39,656 bases of DNA from CAYSGX01 sp964518215. GTDB lineage: Bacteria > Bacteroidota > Bacteroidia > Chitinophagales > CAIOSU01. The DNA is taken from assembly GCA_964518215.1 (NCBI GenBank), contig CAZFFP010000030.1:1-39656 (forward strand), given 5' to 3'. A program made the translations under genes and the position numbers. This document shows, in pieces, positions 7,844 to 15,810 of this stretch. The notes below the pieces were generated by a model. The model saw nothing but the letters and a program-made list of their open reading frames with translations, searched no databases and had not been told where the DNA came from. Position 1 is the stretch's first letter; the number at the start of each line of letters is the position of its first letter.

Positions 7844-8674
7844 ATGAGCACATTTTTTCTCTATTTATTCGCAGGACTGGCAGGTTCCATTGTCCTTGCG
7901 GTAGGCGGCTTCAACCTTTTGTTCAATCGCCTTCAAACTCAATCGCTTTCCGCAGAAAGCAATTCTGTTTTACTGAAAAAAAATCCCGACATCAATATCG
8001 AAAACTACAGCGGATTGTTTTATCGCACGGGGATGATTTTCGCTTTGCTGTTTGCCATTATTGCTTTAAGCTACACTATTTATGATGTTACTATTAAAGG
8101 TTTTGGCGTATCCAAAACACCCATTGACGAAGATTTTATAACTATTGAGCCTGCCGCAAAAATGGAGCAACAGAAAAATCAACCACCTCCACCGGAGAAA
8201 AAAACGCTTCTTGTTTTTACCGATATAAACCCAATAGATAATAATACAGAAATTGAAAATCGGGCTGATATTGAAACTCCTGAAATAGACCCAAATGCAC
8301 ATGTTGATATACCCTATTCGCCACCTGGCGGTGCAACAGATGAAATGATTCCTGAGTTTATGGATTTTCCTTTAGTAGATACAAAGCCCGAATTTCCCGG
8401 GGGCGAAAAAGACCTTCTGAAGTTTATTGGCGGAACCCCGTTTGCCAATCCGTGCAAACAAATAGATATGGAAGGAACCGTGTATGTTCGTTTTTTGGTA
8501 GGCAAAGATGGCAAAGTAAAAGATGTTGAAGTTGCCAAAAGTCCACATCCGTGTTTCGACAAAGCGGTGTTGAATTACTTCGAAAAAATGCCCGCCTGGA
8601 AACCCGGTATGCACAGAGGCCAACCTGTTAACGTTCGTTATGTAGCGCCAATTAAATTCTATCTCAGGGGTTGA
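7844..8674 (+). CDS. tonB: Energy transducer TonB with an extra N-terminal membrane segment
   Basis: Couples the proton motive force through ExbB/ExbD to outer-membrane TonB-dependent receptors (SusC-like and siderophore transporters). The C-terminal domain is clear: PEFPGGEKDLLKFIGG, then GTVYVRFLVGKDGKVKDVEV and AVLNYFEKMPAWKPGMHRGQ, ending VAPIKFYLR. The Pro-rich linker (QPPPPEKK, residues ~113-120) follows the membrane helix at residues ~61-82. Typical Bacteroidota TonB proteins begin close to the KKNPDINIEN-like segment just before that helix. Here a further hydrophobic helix (residues ~5-28) precedes it, giving 276 aa and two predicted membrane passes. No exbB/exbD lies nearby. Confidence 0.88.
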   Translation: MSTFFLYLFAGLAGSIVLAVGGFNLLFNRLQTQSLSAESNSVLLKKNPDINIENYSGLFYRTGMIFALLFAIIALSYTIYDVTIKGFGVSKTPIDEDFITIEPAAKMEQQKNQPPPPEKKTLLVFTDINPIDNNTEIENRADIETPEIDPNAHVDIPYSPPGGATDEMIPEFMDFPLVDTKPEFPGGEKDLLKFIGGTPFANPCKQIDMEGTVYVRFLVGKDGKVKDVEVAKSPHPCFDKAVLNYFEKMPAWKPGMHRGQPVNVRYVAPIKFYLRG

Positions 8675-8688
8675 TTTCGTAGTTTTAT

Positions 8689-8814
8689 GGTGAATTGCAG
8701 TGGTGCAGCAAAAAAACTTTTTTGCGTTTATTTCTTTCTCCTCGGAAGAAAGTCGGAATAAGTTGTAGAAATTAAAAGTTTTTTGCTGCCACTTTTCGCT
8801 GCACAATTTTCACC
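8689..8814. repeat. Long imperfect inverted repeat between tonB and a TPR gene
   Basis: Outer arms GGTGAATTGCAG (8689-8700) and CTGCACAATTTTCACC (8799-8814) enclose a stronger pair: GCAGCA plus an A-run and CTTT at 8705-8720, with its near-exact complement at 8775-8789. The core holds CTTTCT/AGAAAG. Together they can form one ~125-nt nested hairpin. It could be a MITE-like remnant or a transcription attenuator. It lacks the terminal T-run of a standard terminator. Confidence 0.55.
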
Positions 8815-8838
8815 TCACTGAATCGTAATTAATTATTG

Positions 8839-10695
8839 ATGAAAAAAATTCTGTCGCTTACGGGTTTGTTGTTCTGTTCTTTGTTGTTGTCGGCTCAGTT
8901 GAGTACCGAGCACAATCTTGCCCTTCAATACTATAATGAAGGAGAGTATGAAAAAGCGGTTACTTTTTTGGAAAAACTTTATAACAAAAATCCCGACAAC
9001 AACCTCTACTATCGCTACTATTATAATTCGCTGCTGCAACTGAAAAATTTTCAGGTACTCGAAAAACTGTTGAAGAAAAATATCAAGAGCCATCCGGCAG
9101 AGTTGACCTATCTCGTTGACAACGGAAATATGCTGAAAGCCAAAGGCGACACGAAAGCTGCCGATGCCGAATACTCCAAAGCCATCAAGCAATTGCCGCC
9201 CGACCAAAGCATGATTACCAAAGTAGCTAATGCTTTTCTCGCTTTCGATGAAACAGATTACGCTATCAAAACCTATTCGGCAGGTCAACAGATTTTCAAA
9301 AACCCTTTCGTTTTTTCTTACGACCTCGCTTTGCTTTTCGACAAAAAAGGCGACCTGAAACAAGCCATCAACTATTATCTAAACCACGTGGCATCTAAAC
9401 CCGACCATGTGCAAACGGTGCAAAACAGAATGCAGGAATCGCTGCAAACGCCCGAAGTGTTTAATGAATTTAAAAATCAGTTGCTCACACGCATTCAGGA
9501 TGCCAATGCCTCGCTGATTTATTCCGACTTGTTGATATGGGCATTTATTCAGAGCAAAGATTTTAAATCGGCTTTCATACAAACCCGCGCTATTGATAAA
9601 CGTTTCAATGAAAATGGTCATCGGGTGATGAATTTGGCGCGCTCCGCTACTGCCGAAAAACAATATGATGCCGCTATCGAATGCTATCAGTATGTGATTG
9701 AAAAAGGAAGAAGCAATCCTAATTTTCAAATAGCGCGTCAGGAATTGCTCAACGTGAGAAAAGATAAAATTACGCAGTCGAGAAATTATACGGTTGACGA
9801 TTTGAAAGCGCTCAATAACGACTATTATGAGTTGGTAAAAGACTTCGGTTGGAACAGAATGACTGCCACTTCCCGAATAGAGCAAGCTAAACTTCAGGCT
9901 TTCTATCTGCACCAGTTAGATTCGGCAATTCTCATGGCAGAATCGGTAGTGAATTTTCCGCAGGCAGATAAACAATTACGGGGCAACGCCAAACTTTTAT
10001 TAGGCGATTTTTATTTGCTGAGTGGCGATGTGTATGAACCGGTGCTGCTTTATACTCAAGTTGAAAAAGAATATAAAGACCAACCCTTAGCCGAGTTGGG
10101 ACGATTTAAAAACGCACAACTTTCGTTTTACAAAGGCGATTTTGAATGGGCACAAGCACAACTTACTATTTTGAAATCTGCCACTTCAGAATTGGTGGCG
10201 AATGATGCATTGGAGCTTTCGGTTTTCATTATGGATAATCTTGGATTAGACACTACTGCTTATCCTATGGAAATGTATGCCAAAGCAAGTTTATTGTATT
10301 ATCAGAATAAAAAAGAATTAGCCTTAGCCACGCTCGATTCGATAATTGATATTTATCCAAATCATGCGCTGACAGATGACATTTTGTTTTTCAAAGCGAA
10401 AACTTATCTCGATTTCAAACAAGATTCGGTGGCTGCTAAATATTTAGGAAAAATTATTGCCTTCCACAAAGAAGATATACTTGCCGATGATGCTTTGTTT
10501 CTTTTGGCGGGTTTATACGAAAGCACCCTGAACGATAAAGAAAAAGCGAAAGAACTTTATGAAGACCTCATCATGAACCACAAAGAAAGCGTATATGCTA
10601 CCGAAGCAAGGAAGCGTTATCGCGCATTAAGGGGTGATAATGGCTTTCAAGAACTTTCTAAAGAGGAATTGTTTTTTAGAGGTATTAAGCCTTAA
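8839..10695 (+). CDS. Secreted TPR-repeat protein
   Basis: A 618-residue periplasmic or exported protein. The signal peptide MKKILSLTGLLFCSLLLSAQ ends at a likely signal peptidase I site after SA. The rest consists of irregular TPR-like helix pairs, for example LALQYYNEGEYEKAVTFLEK near the N-terminus and ADDALFLLAGLYES and KAKELYEDLIM near the C-terminus; the last repeats resemble YbgF/BamD-type TPRs. The ATG at 8839 is preferred over the TTG three bases before it because the signal peptide starts there. The gene just downstream (DUF2905) begins 7 bp after the stop, so the two are probably co-transcribed. The partner is unknown. Confidence 0.85.
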   Translation: MKKILSLTGLLFCSLLLSAQLSTEHNLALQYYNEGEYEKAVTFLEKLYNKNPDNNLYYRYYYNSLLQLKNFQVLEKLLKKNIKSHPAELTYLVDNGNMLKAKGDTKAADAEYSKAIKQLPPDQSMITKVANAFLAFDETDYAIKTYSAGQQIFKNPFVFSYDLALLFDKKGDLKQAINYYLNHVASKPDHVQTVQNRMQESLQTPEVFNEFKNQLLTRIQDANASLIYSDLLIWAFIQSKDFKSAFIQTRAIDKRFNENGHRVMNLARSATAEKQYDAAIECYQYVIEKGRSNPNFQIARQELLNVRKDKITQSRNYTVDDLKALNNDYYELVKDFGWNRMTATSRIEQAKLQAFYLHQLDSAILMAESVVNFPQADKQLRGNAKLLLGDFYLLSGDVYEPVLLYTQVEKEYKDQPLAELGRFKNAQLSFYKGDFEWAQAQLTILKSATSELVANDALELSVFIMDNLGLDTTAYPMEMYAKASLLYYQNKKELALATLDSIIDIYPNHALTDDILFFKAKTYLDFKQDSVAAKYLGKIIAFHKEDILADDALFLLAGLYESTLNDKEKAKELYEDLIMNHKESVYATEARKRYRALRGDNGFQELSKEELFFRGIKP

Positions 10696-10702
10696 TCAAT
10701 TC

Positions 10703-10927
10703 ATGAACCAACAACTCGGAAAATATATTGTCGCTGCCGGAATTATTATTGCAATAATCAGCATTGTGGTTTATTTCGTTTCCGGAAAATTACAATGGCT
10801 CGGCAAACTTCCGGGCGATATTCGAATTGAAAAAGAAAATTTTAAATTCTATTTTCCCATCACCACGCTCATTATTTTCAGCATTTTGCTGAACATCATC
10901 ATTCGGCTTTTCAAAAATTTTTTCTGA
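10703..10927 (+). CDS. DUF2905 family small membrane protein
   Basis: A 74-residue protein with two membrane helices (residues ~8-27 and ~52-70) separated by the family signature GKLPGDIRIEKENFKFYFPI. That segment identifies DUF2905, a widespread small inner-membrane protein of unknown role. The start MNQQLGKYIV is chosen because it matches the family length of about 70 residues; a longer in-frame extension overlaps the upstream TPR gene. It sits 7 bp after that gene. Confidence 0.88.
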   Translation: MNQQLGKYIVAAGIIIAIISIVVYFVSGKLQWLGKLPGDIRIEKENFKFYFPITTLIIFSILLNIIIRLFKNFF

Positions 10928-11020
10928 ATTAAACTATGCAAAAAAGCTGTACCGGTGGAGGGCATTAATTTCGTATAGCCCATGTTTTTGTAAATTCATT
11001 TTTCCAAAACAATCATCCAC

Positions 11021-13528
11021 ATGCTTAAGCCAAATGAAAAGCTAGAAAAATTCCGCAGCTTAATCAAAAACAAATATTTGGTTTATAACAGTCTGTTCAC
11101 GAATCTACCCAATGAAAACATCAAATACACGGGCATGTATATTCCGCTGCTTCATAAAATAAGTGAAGAATACTATGAGCGTGCTAAAAGCCCGGAAGAG
11201 GTCATTACCAATTTTTTTAAACAACATACTGATGTTAAAACTAAAGAAGCGGAATTCAATTTTCTGTTTCGCATGGTTCAATATATTGAAAGGCAAGTGG
11301 TTTTATTTGATAGTGTTGAAGATGCTGCTTTCCCTGAATTTAATAAAGCCGGCATTGATTTGTTTCTGAAGAAAAATGAGTTAACGCCTGAAGTGATAGA
11401 GCACTTTAAAAACTTTGGCGTGCGGGTGGTTTTCACGGCACACCCTACGCAATTTTATCCCAACGCTGTTCAAAGCATCATGTATCAACTGAGAGAATCT
11501 ATTAAGGTGGATGATATTCAACAGATTGATTTGAGCCTTCAACAATTAGCTTTTACTCCGTTTATCAATCATCAGAAACCAACACCATTCGATGAAGCTA
11601 AAAGTATTATTTTCTATCTCAGGCATGTCTATTATCAAACCTTGGGCAGGCTTTATCATAAAATATGCAACGAGTTGAATGTGGGACCGGAGTTTAATCC
11701 GCAATTGTTGCAATTAGGTTTTTGGCCCGGAGGTGATAGAGACGGAAATCCTTTTGTAACTGCCGAAACCACTTTTCAGGTATCGAATGAACTGCGCACT
11801 TCTGTAATGAAGTGTTACTATCATCACTTAAAGTGGTTGATGAAAAAAATCACTTTCAGAGAAACTCAAATTTTGTTGAACAACTTAAAACATCAACTTT
11901 ATAATCATCTTTTCTGCGGAAACACAGCACTTTCTGCAACTGATATTTTGGAAACCCTAACACAAGTAAGAGATATTGTTAATCAGAAATACAACTCGCT
12001 TTTTCTTGATGAAGTAAATGATTTTATCGGCAGGGTTTATTTGTTTGGTTCTTGTTTCGCTTCATTAGATATTCGCCAAGATGCTTCTATACATGCGGAA
12101 GTGATTTCAGAAATTTTCAATAAAGAATTTAAAAAAGATTGGGATGCATTAGCGCTTTCAGAAAAAATTGAAATGCTTACTAAAAAGCAAATCAATATCA
12201 ACGCTACCGATTATGAAAATGAATTAACGGCAGATACGATTAACAATGTTAGACAGATAAAAGAAATTCAAAAAAAGAACGGAGAGAAGAGTATTCACCG
12301 ATACATCATTTCAAATTCAGAAAATATTATTGATGTTTTAACCGTGTATGGCTTATTCAAATTTTGCGGATATGCTGATGATGAAATAAACATAGACATA
12401 GTGCCGCTTTTTGAAACGATGGAAGGCATGAAAAACTCCCTTCAAATGATGGAGGCGTTGTATCAACACGCAACTTATCGGGCGCATATAAAAAGACGTG
12501 GCAATGAGCAACATATTATGTTGGGCTTTTCAGATGGCACCAAAGACGGTGGCTATTTAAAAGCCAATTGGGAAATCTATAATACCAAAGAGCGGCTTAC
12601 TGCTTTGTCGCGCCAACACGGTATTAAAGTAATTTTCTTCGATGGCCGTGGTGGTCCGCCTGCCAGAGGTGGTGGCAAAACGCATCAGTTTTATGCCGCA
12701 CAGGGACCCGAAATTGAAAACAAAAACATTCACTTAACCATTCAGGGGCAAACCATTACCAGCGTTTTCGGCACACACGAACAGGCGACTTATAACTTTG
12801 AACAACTGCTGCTTTCAGGCGTAAAGTCTTTACAAAGCAAGTCGTTTGACCCGAAACGGAAAATATTGATGAATGAATTGGCAGAAGTGAGTCATAAAAA
12901 ATATCTCAGTCTGAAAAACCATCCGCTCTTTACTTCTTATCTGGAAGAGATGACTCCTTTAAAACAATACGGAGCAACGAATATCGGCAGTCGCCCAACG
13001 AAAAGAAAAGAAAGCGCTAAACTGGAATTAAAAGATTTAAGAGCCATACCCTTTGTAGGCTCGTGGAGTATGGTGCGACAAAATATTCCGGGCTTTTACG
13101 GGGTAGGCACAGCACTTGAAAAATACCGCGATCAATTTGAAGTGATTGAGGAGTTGTATGAAAAATCAAATTTTTTTAAGTCGCTCATTGGCAATAGCAT
13201 TATGTCTATGAAGAAAACTTATTTCCCTTTAACATCCTACATGGCGCAACATTCGGTTTATGGCGATTTCTGGAAAGAGTTAAGAAGAGAATATTTGTTA
13301 ACCAAAGAATTGGTTTTAAAACTTACCAAACAAAACGAGTTGATGGAGAACGAACCGCTTTCAAAATTGTCTGTAAGCGAAAGAGAGAAAATAATATTGC
13401 CTTTGTTAAGCATTCAGCAATATGCTTTAATGCAGATGCAAAAAAATGACGAGCATTTCTCTACCTATGAAAGATTAGTGGTGCGTTGTTTGTTTGGCAA
13501 TATCAATGCGAGTAGGAATTCTGCGTAG
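11021..13528 (+). CDS. ppc: Phosphoenolpyruvate carboxylase
   Basis: Carboxylates PEP with bicarbonate to oxaloacetate, the anaplerotic entry to the TCA cycle; cytosolic tetramer. 835 residues. Catalytic motifs: VVFTAHPTQ with His141; FWPGGDRDGNPFVTAETT; LGFSDGTKDGGYLKANW; and the mobile glycine loop, here FFDGRGGPPARGGGKTH instead of the proteobacterial FHGRGGxxGRGG. The C-terminus NINASRNSA stands for the usual INAGMRNTG. These differences are consistent within the Bacteroidota branch, as I recall it, and do not remove catalytic residues. Single gene, followed by a strong shared terminator. Confidence 0.95.
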   Translation: MLKPNEKLEKFRSLIKNKYLVYNSLFTNLPNENIKYTGMYIPLLHKISEEYYERAKSPEEVITNFFKQHTDVKTKEAEFNFLFRMVQYIERQVVLFDSVEDAAFPEFNKAGIDLFLKKNELTPEVIEHFKNFGVRVVFTAHPTQFYPNAVQSIMYQLRESIKVDDIQQIDLSLQQLAFTPFINHQKPTPFDEAKSIIFYLRHVYYQTLGRLYHKICNELNVGPEFNPQLLQLGFWPGGDRDGNPFVTAETTFQVSNELRTSVMKCYYHHLKWLMKKITFRETQILLNNLKHQLYNHLFCGNTALSATDILETLTQVRDIVNQKYNSLFLDEVNDFIGRVYLFGSCFASLDIRQDASIHAEVISEIFNKEFKKDWDALALSEKIEMLTKKQININATDYENELTADTINNVRQIKEIQKKNGEKSIHRYIISNSENIIDVLTVYGLFKFCGYADDEINIDIVPLFETMEGMKNSLQMMEALYQHATYRAHIKRRGNEQHIMLGFSDGTKDGGYLKANWEIYNTKERLTALSRQHGIKVIFFDGRGGPPARGGGKTHQFYAAQGPEIENKNIHLTIQGQTITSVFGTHEQATYNFEQLLLSGVKSLQSKSFDPKRKILMNELAEVSHKKYLSLKNHPLFTSYLEEMTPLKQYGATNIGSRPTKRKESAKLELKDLRAIPFVGSWSMVRQNIPGFYGVGTALEKYRDQFEVIEELYEKSNFFKSLIGNSIMSMKKTYFPLTSYMAQHSVYGDFWKELRREYLLTKELVLKLTKQNELMENEPLSKLSVSEREKIILPLLSIQQYALMQMQKNDEHFSTYERLVVRCLFGNINASRNSA

Positions 13529-13575
13529 TTTTTTTTGATTCCGAAACAGGACCTGCACCCATCTGAAAAAACAAA

Positions 13576-13605
13576 AAAGCCGCTTCAAATTTTTGAAGCG
13601 GCTTT
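13576..13605. terminator. Bidirectional Rho-independent terminator between ppc and the PPIase gene
   Basis: A perfect 14-bp stem AAAGCCGCTTCAAA / TTTGAAGCGGCTTT with a 2-bp centre. On the minus strand it is followed by TTTTTTGTTTTTT, an excellent U-tract for the PPIase gene that ends at 13628. On the plus strand the tract is shorter (TTTAAAT) but serves ppc, which ends at 13528. Confidence 0.92.
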
Positions 13606-13627
13606 AAATCTTAAAACAGTGGTGTCA

Positions 13628-14671
13628 TTACTTTACTTCTATCAATTCAATTTCAAACACCAAAATGGCTTTGCCGGGAATTACCGGAGGAAAACCTCTT
13701 TCGCCATAACCTAAAGTGTGCGGAATAATCAAAGTGCCCTTGCCACCTTCTCTAAACAAAGCAATGCCCTCGTCCCAACCTTTAATTACACGCCCTTGTC
13801 CCAAAGGAAACTCAATCGGCTCACCGCGGTCGAGCGAAGAATCAAACTTTGAGCCATCGGTAAGTTTTCCGGTATAATGCACGCTAACAGTAGAGCCGGC
13901 AGTAGCTTGTTTTCCGGTGCCTTCTTTTTCCATTACATACATCAATCCGGTAGGTGTGCTTTTAGCATTCGGATATTTTTCTGCCATCATTTTTTTAAAT
14001 CCATCTAAGGCTGCTGATTGTTTTGCCTGTTGTTCTTTTGCAAAATTTTCAACTTTAAAATTAAATACCGAAGCGCCATCAAAACCTTCGGCAGCTTTGC
14101 CTTTGCGCAAAATATTCACATTTGTAATCTGGTCGTTTTGTTCAATGGCATTCACCACCTCCTGACCTTTCACTACGCGACCAAATACCGTATGCTTGCC
14201 GTCTAACCAAGAAGTTTCCTTGTGGGTGATAAAGAACTGACTTCCATTGGTAGCCGGTCCTGAATTTGCCATAGACAAAATGCCCGGTCCGCTGTGTTTT
14301 AAAGAAGGGTCAATCTCGTCAGGAAATTTGTAGCCGGGGTCTCCGGTTCCGGTGCCTAATGGGCAGCCGCCCTGAATCATAAAATCATTAATCACGCGGT
14401 GAAATTTCAAACCATCGTAATAAGGAGTTCCCAAAGGTTTTGATTTGTTTTCAATTTTACCTTCAGCCAAGCCAACAAAGTTGCCTACTGTCATGGGTGT
14501 TTTTTCAAATTCTAATTGGAGTAAAATGGTTCCTTTATTGGTAACCATCTCAGCATAAAGTCCTTCTGGCATATCTTTTAGTTTTTCTTTTGAATCATTT
14601 TTTTGTGAATTGCAGGCGGTATGTGCCAGTAATCCGGCAACAATCATCAGCAAGGTGTAAATTCTGTTCAT
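13628..14671 (-). CDS. Lipoprotein peptidyl-prolyl isomerase: cyclophilin domain fused to FKBP domain
   Basis: A 347-residue cis-trans prolyl isomerase, probably a periplasmic chaperone. The signal ends in a lipobox-like HTAC with Cys20. Residues ~40-205 are a cyclophilin (KFHRVINDFMIQGG, GSQFFITHKETSWLDGKHTV, FGRVV). Residues ~240-347 are an FKBP (TVSVHYTGKLTDGSKFDSSL, VIKGWDEGIALFREGGKG, LGYGERGFPPVIPG). This cyclophilin-then-FKBP order is the dual-family immunophilin arrangement reported for some Bacteroidota and spirochaetes. Both active-site signatures look intact. The strong terminator at 13576-13605 lies just downstream. Confidence 0.93.
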   Translation of the reverse strand: MNRIYTLLMIVAGLLAHTACNSQKNDSKEKLKDMPEGLYAEMVTNKGTILLQLEFEKTPMTVGNFVGLAEGKIENKSKPLGTPYYDGLKFHRVINDFMIQGGCPLGTGTGDPGYKFPDEIDPSLKHSGPGILSMANSGPATNGSQFFITHKETSWLDGKHTVFGRVVKGQEVVNAIEQNDQITNVNILRKGKAAEGFDGASVFNFKVENFAKEQQAKQSAALDGFKKMMAEKYPNAKSTPTGLMYVMEKEGTGKQATAGSTVSVHYTGKLTDGSKFDSSLDRGEPIEFPLGQGRVIKGWDEGIALFREGGKGTLIIPHTLGYGERGFPPVIPGKAILVFEIELIEVK

Positions 14672-14737
14672 AGTATATCGGTTTTGGTTTGAAGAAAATT
14701 TTTTCCGTAGCTACAAGCACAAGTCGCTAACGGCTTT

Positions 14738-15088
14738 TTAAAGTTCGGCAAAATAACGAATAATGAGGCGTTTGAGCAAATGTTCCTGTGCATCAAGTTC
14801 TAACTGAGGCATCGGCTTCACCGCTACCCAATGAGGCCAACCGTCTTTATCTAAGCCTTCCAAGGCAAAATAACCCTCATAACTTAATAGGCGACAGGTG
14901 GCTATGTGCATGAGGTCTTGTTTTTCTTCTTTGGTAAATTTTTCCTTTGCCAATCCTAATTCTCTGATGCCAATAAGATACAACATGGCATTGAGATCGG
15001 GATTTTTTTTAAACTGCCTGAAAATGCGCAATTGCACCTGACGAAAGGCTTCGTTCACCTCTTTTATTTCATTGTCGGTTGTGGTCAT
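14738..15088 (-). CDS. Conserved small protein of unknown function
   Basis: 116 residues, acidic to neutral, helical at the N-terminus (NEIKEVNEAFRQVQLRIFRQ) with a mixed C-terminal half (YEGYFALEGLDKDGWPHWVA). No signal peptide or membrane segment. I do not recognise a named domain. The start lies 3 bp after the stop of folB on the same strand, so the two are very likely co-transcribed and possibly translationally coupled. The regular composition and tight packing against folB support a real gene. Confidence 0.7.
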   Translation of the reverse strand: MTTTDNEIKEVNEAFRQVQLRIFRQFKKNPDLNAMLYLIGIRELGLAKEKFTKEEKQDLMHIATCRLLSYEGYFALEGLDKDGWPHWVAVKPMPQLELDAQEHLLKRLIIRYFAEL

Positions 15089-15091
15089 GGC

Positions 15092-15448
15092 TTATTGTTT
15101 TCCTGCGAGCGTTACCGAAACTTTTTCTACACTACCCTTGAGCGGAGGGTTCAGTTTACTCACACAAACTTTACATTCTTTTATTTGCGGAAAATCGTTC
15201 AATATTTTATTTAAAATTCTTTGGCAAACAAATTCAATCAGTCGTGCCGGCTCTTCCATAATTTCTTTTACTGACAAATACACCTTTTCGTAGTTCACGG
15301 TTTTCTGAAGATTATCTGTTTCGGCTGCTTCCGAAAAATCGGTTTCGAGATACACATCTACCACAAACTTCCCGCCCAACACCTGCTCTTCTTTGTAAAA
15401 ACCATGATGCGCATAAAACTGCATGCCCTCAATTGTAATTAAACCCAT
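15092..15448 (-). CDS. folB: Dihydroneopterin aldolase
   Basis: Converts 7,8-dihydroneopterin to 6-hydroxymethyl-dihydropterin and glycolaldehyde in folate synthesis; cytosolic octamer. 118 residues, the family size. Signatures: GLITIEGMQFYAHHGFYKEE (N-terminal strand with the catalytic Glu region), VNYEKVY, PARLIEFVCQRI, and the C-terminal CVSKLNPPLKGSVEKVSVTL with the conserved lysine. The start MGLITIEG is taken because it aligns with the family start; a frame seven codons longer adds an unrelated MPDIYTT. Confidence 0.93.
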   Translation of the reverse strand: MGLITIEGMQFYAHHGFYKEEQVLGGKFVVDVYLETDFSEAAETDNLQKTVNYEKVYLSVKEIMEEPARLIEFVCQRILNKILNDFPQIKECKVCVSKLNPPLKGSVEKVSVTLAGKQ

Positions 15449-15810
15449 TGTAGTGTATATATCAGGCAAAAGTAGGGGATATAGTTAAGAGTAGGCGGTG
15501 TTCAGTTCCGGCAGACGGTAGTTGTCTTTAAAAAATTGAAGTTAAACTTATGCTCTGTCAATTAATTCCACCATTTTTTTCATTTTCTTCTATTATTAGC
15601 AAAAATTAACCTTTAAGAATCTGGGGTTTATCATCATTCCGATAGTCATAATAATACAATTGGCAAGCATTTTGTAATTTCAACTGTAGCTGCTGAAAAT
15701 GAACGAATAAAAGTTTCGATTTTTACACTTCAGATTAAAGCGGAATTAAAAAACAAAGAAGATTAAACTTTTATCACAAAAATCGTGTCTAACTAATAAA
15801 ATCTAAGGTT
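15449..15810. other. Gene-free stretch with a possible short coding remnant
   Basis: No complete gene. On the plus strand an open frame without a plausible start ends at 15766 and reads TIGKHFVISTVAAENERIKV followed by SIFTLQIKAELKNKED. It looks protein-like but matches nothing I recognise, so it may be a remnant or chance. No hairpin terminator is obvious. The upstream promoter of the Gly/Trp-rich protein gene should lie here but shows no exact TAnnTTTG element. Confidence 0.3.

Noticed and set aside
15620..15660. HHSD-like tetrapeptide suggesting an IS3 transposase remnant
   Set aside because: Only four residues agree with the HHSDRG motif; the following residues do not, and no ends or target duplication are visible.
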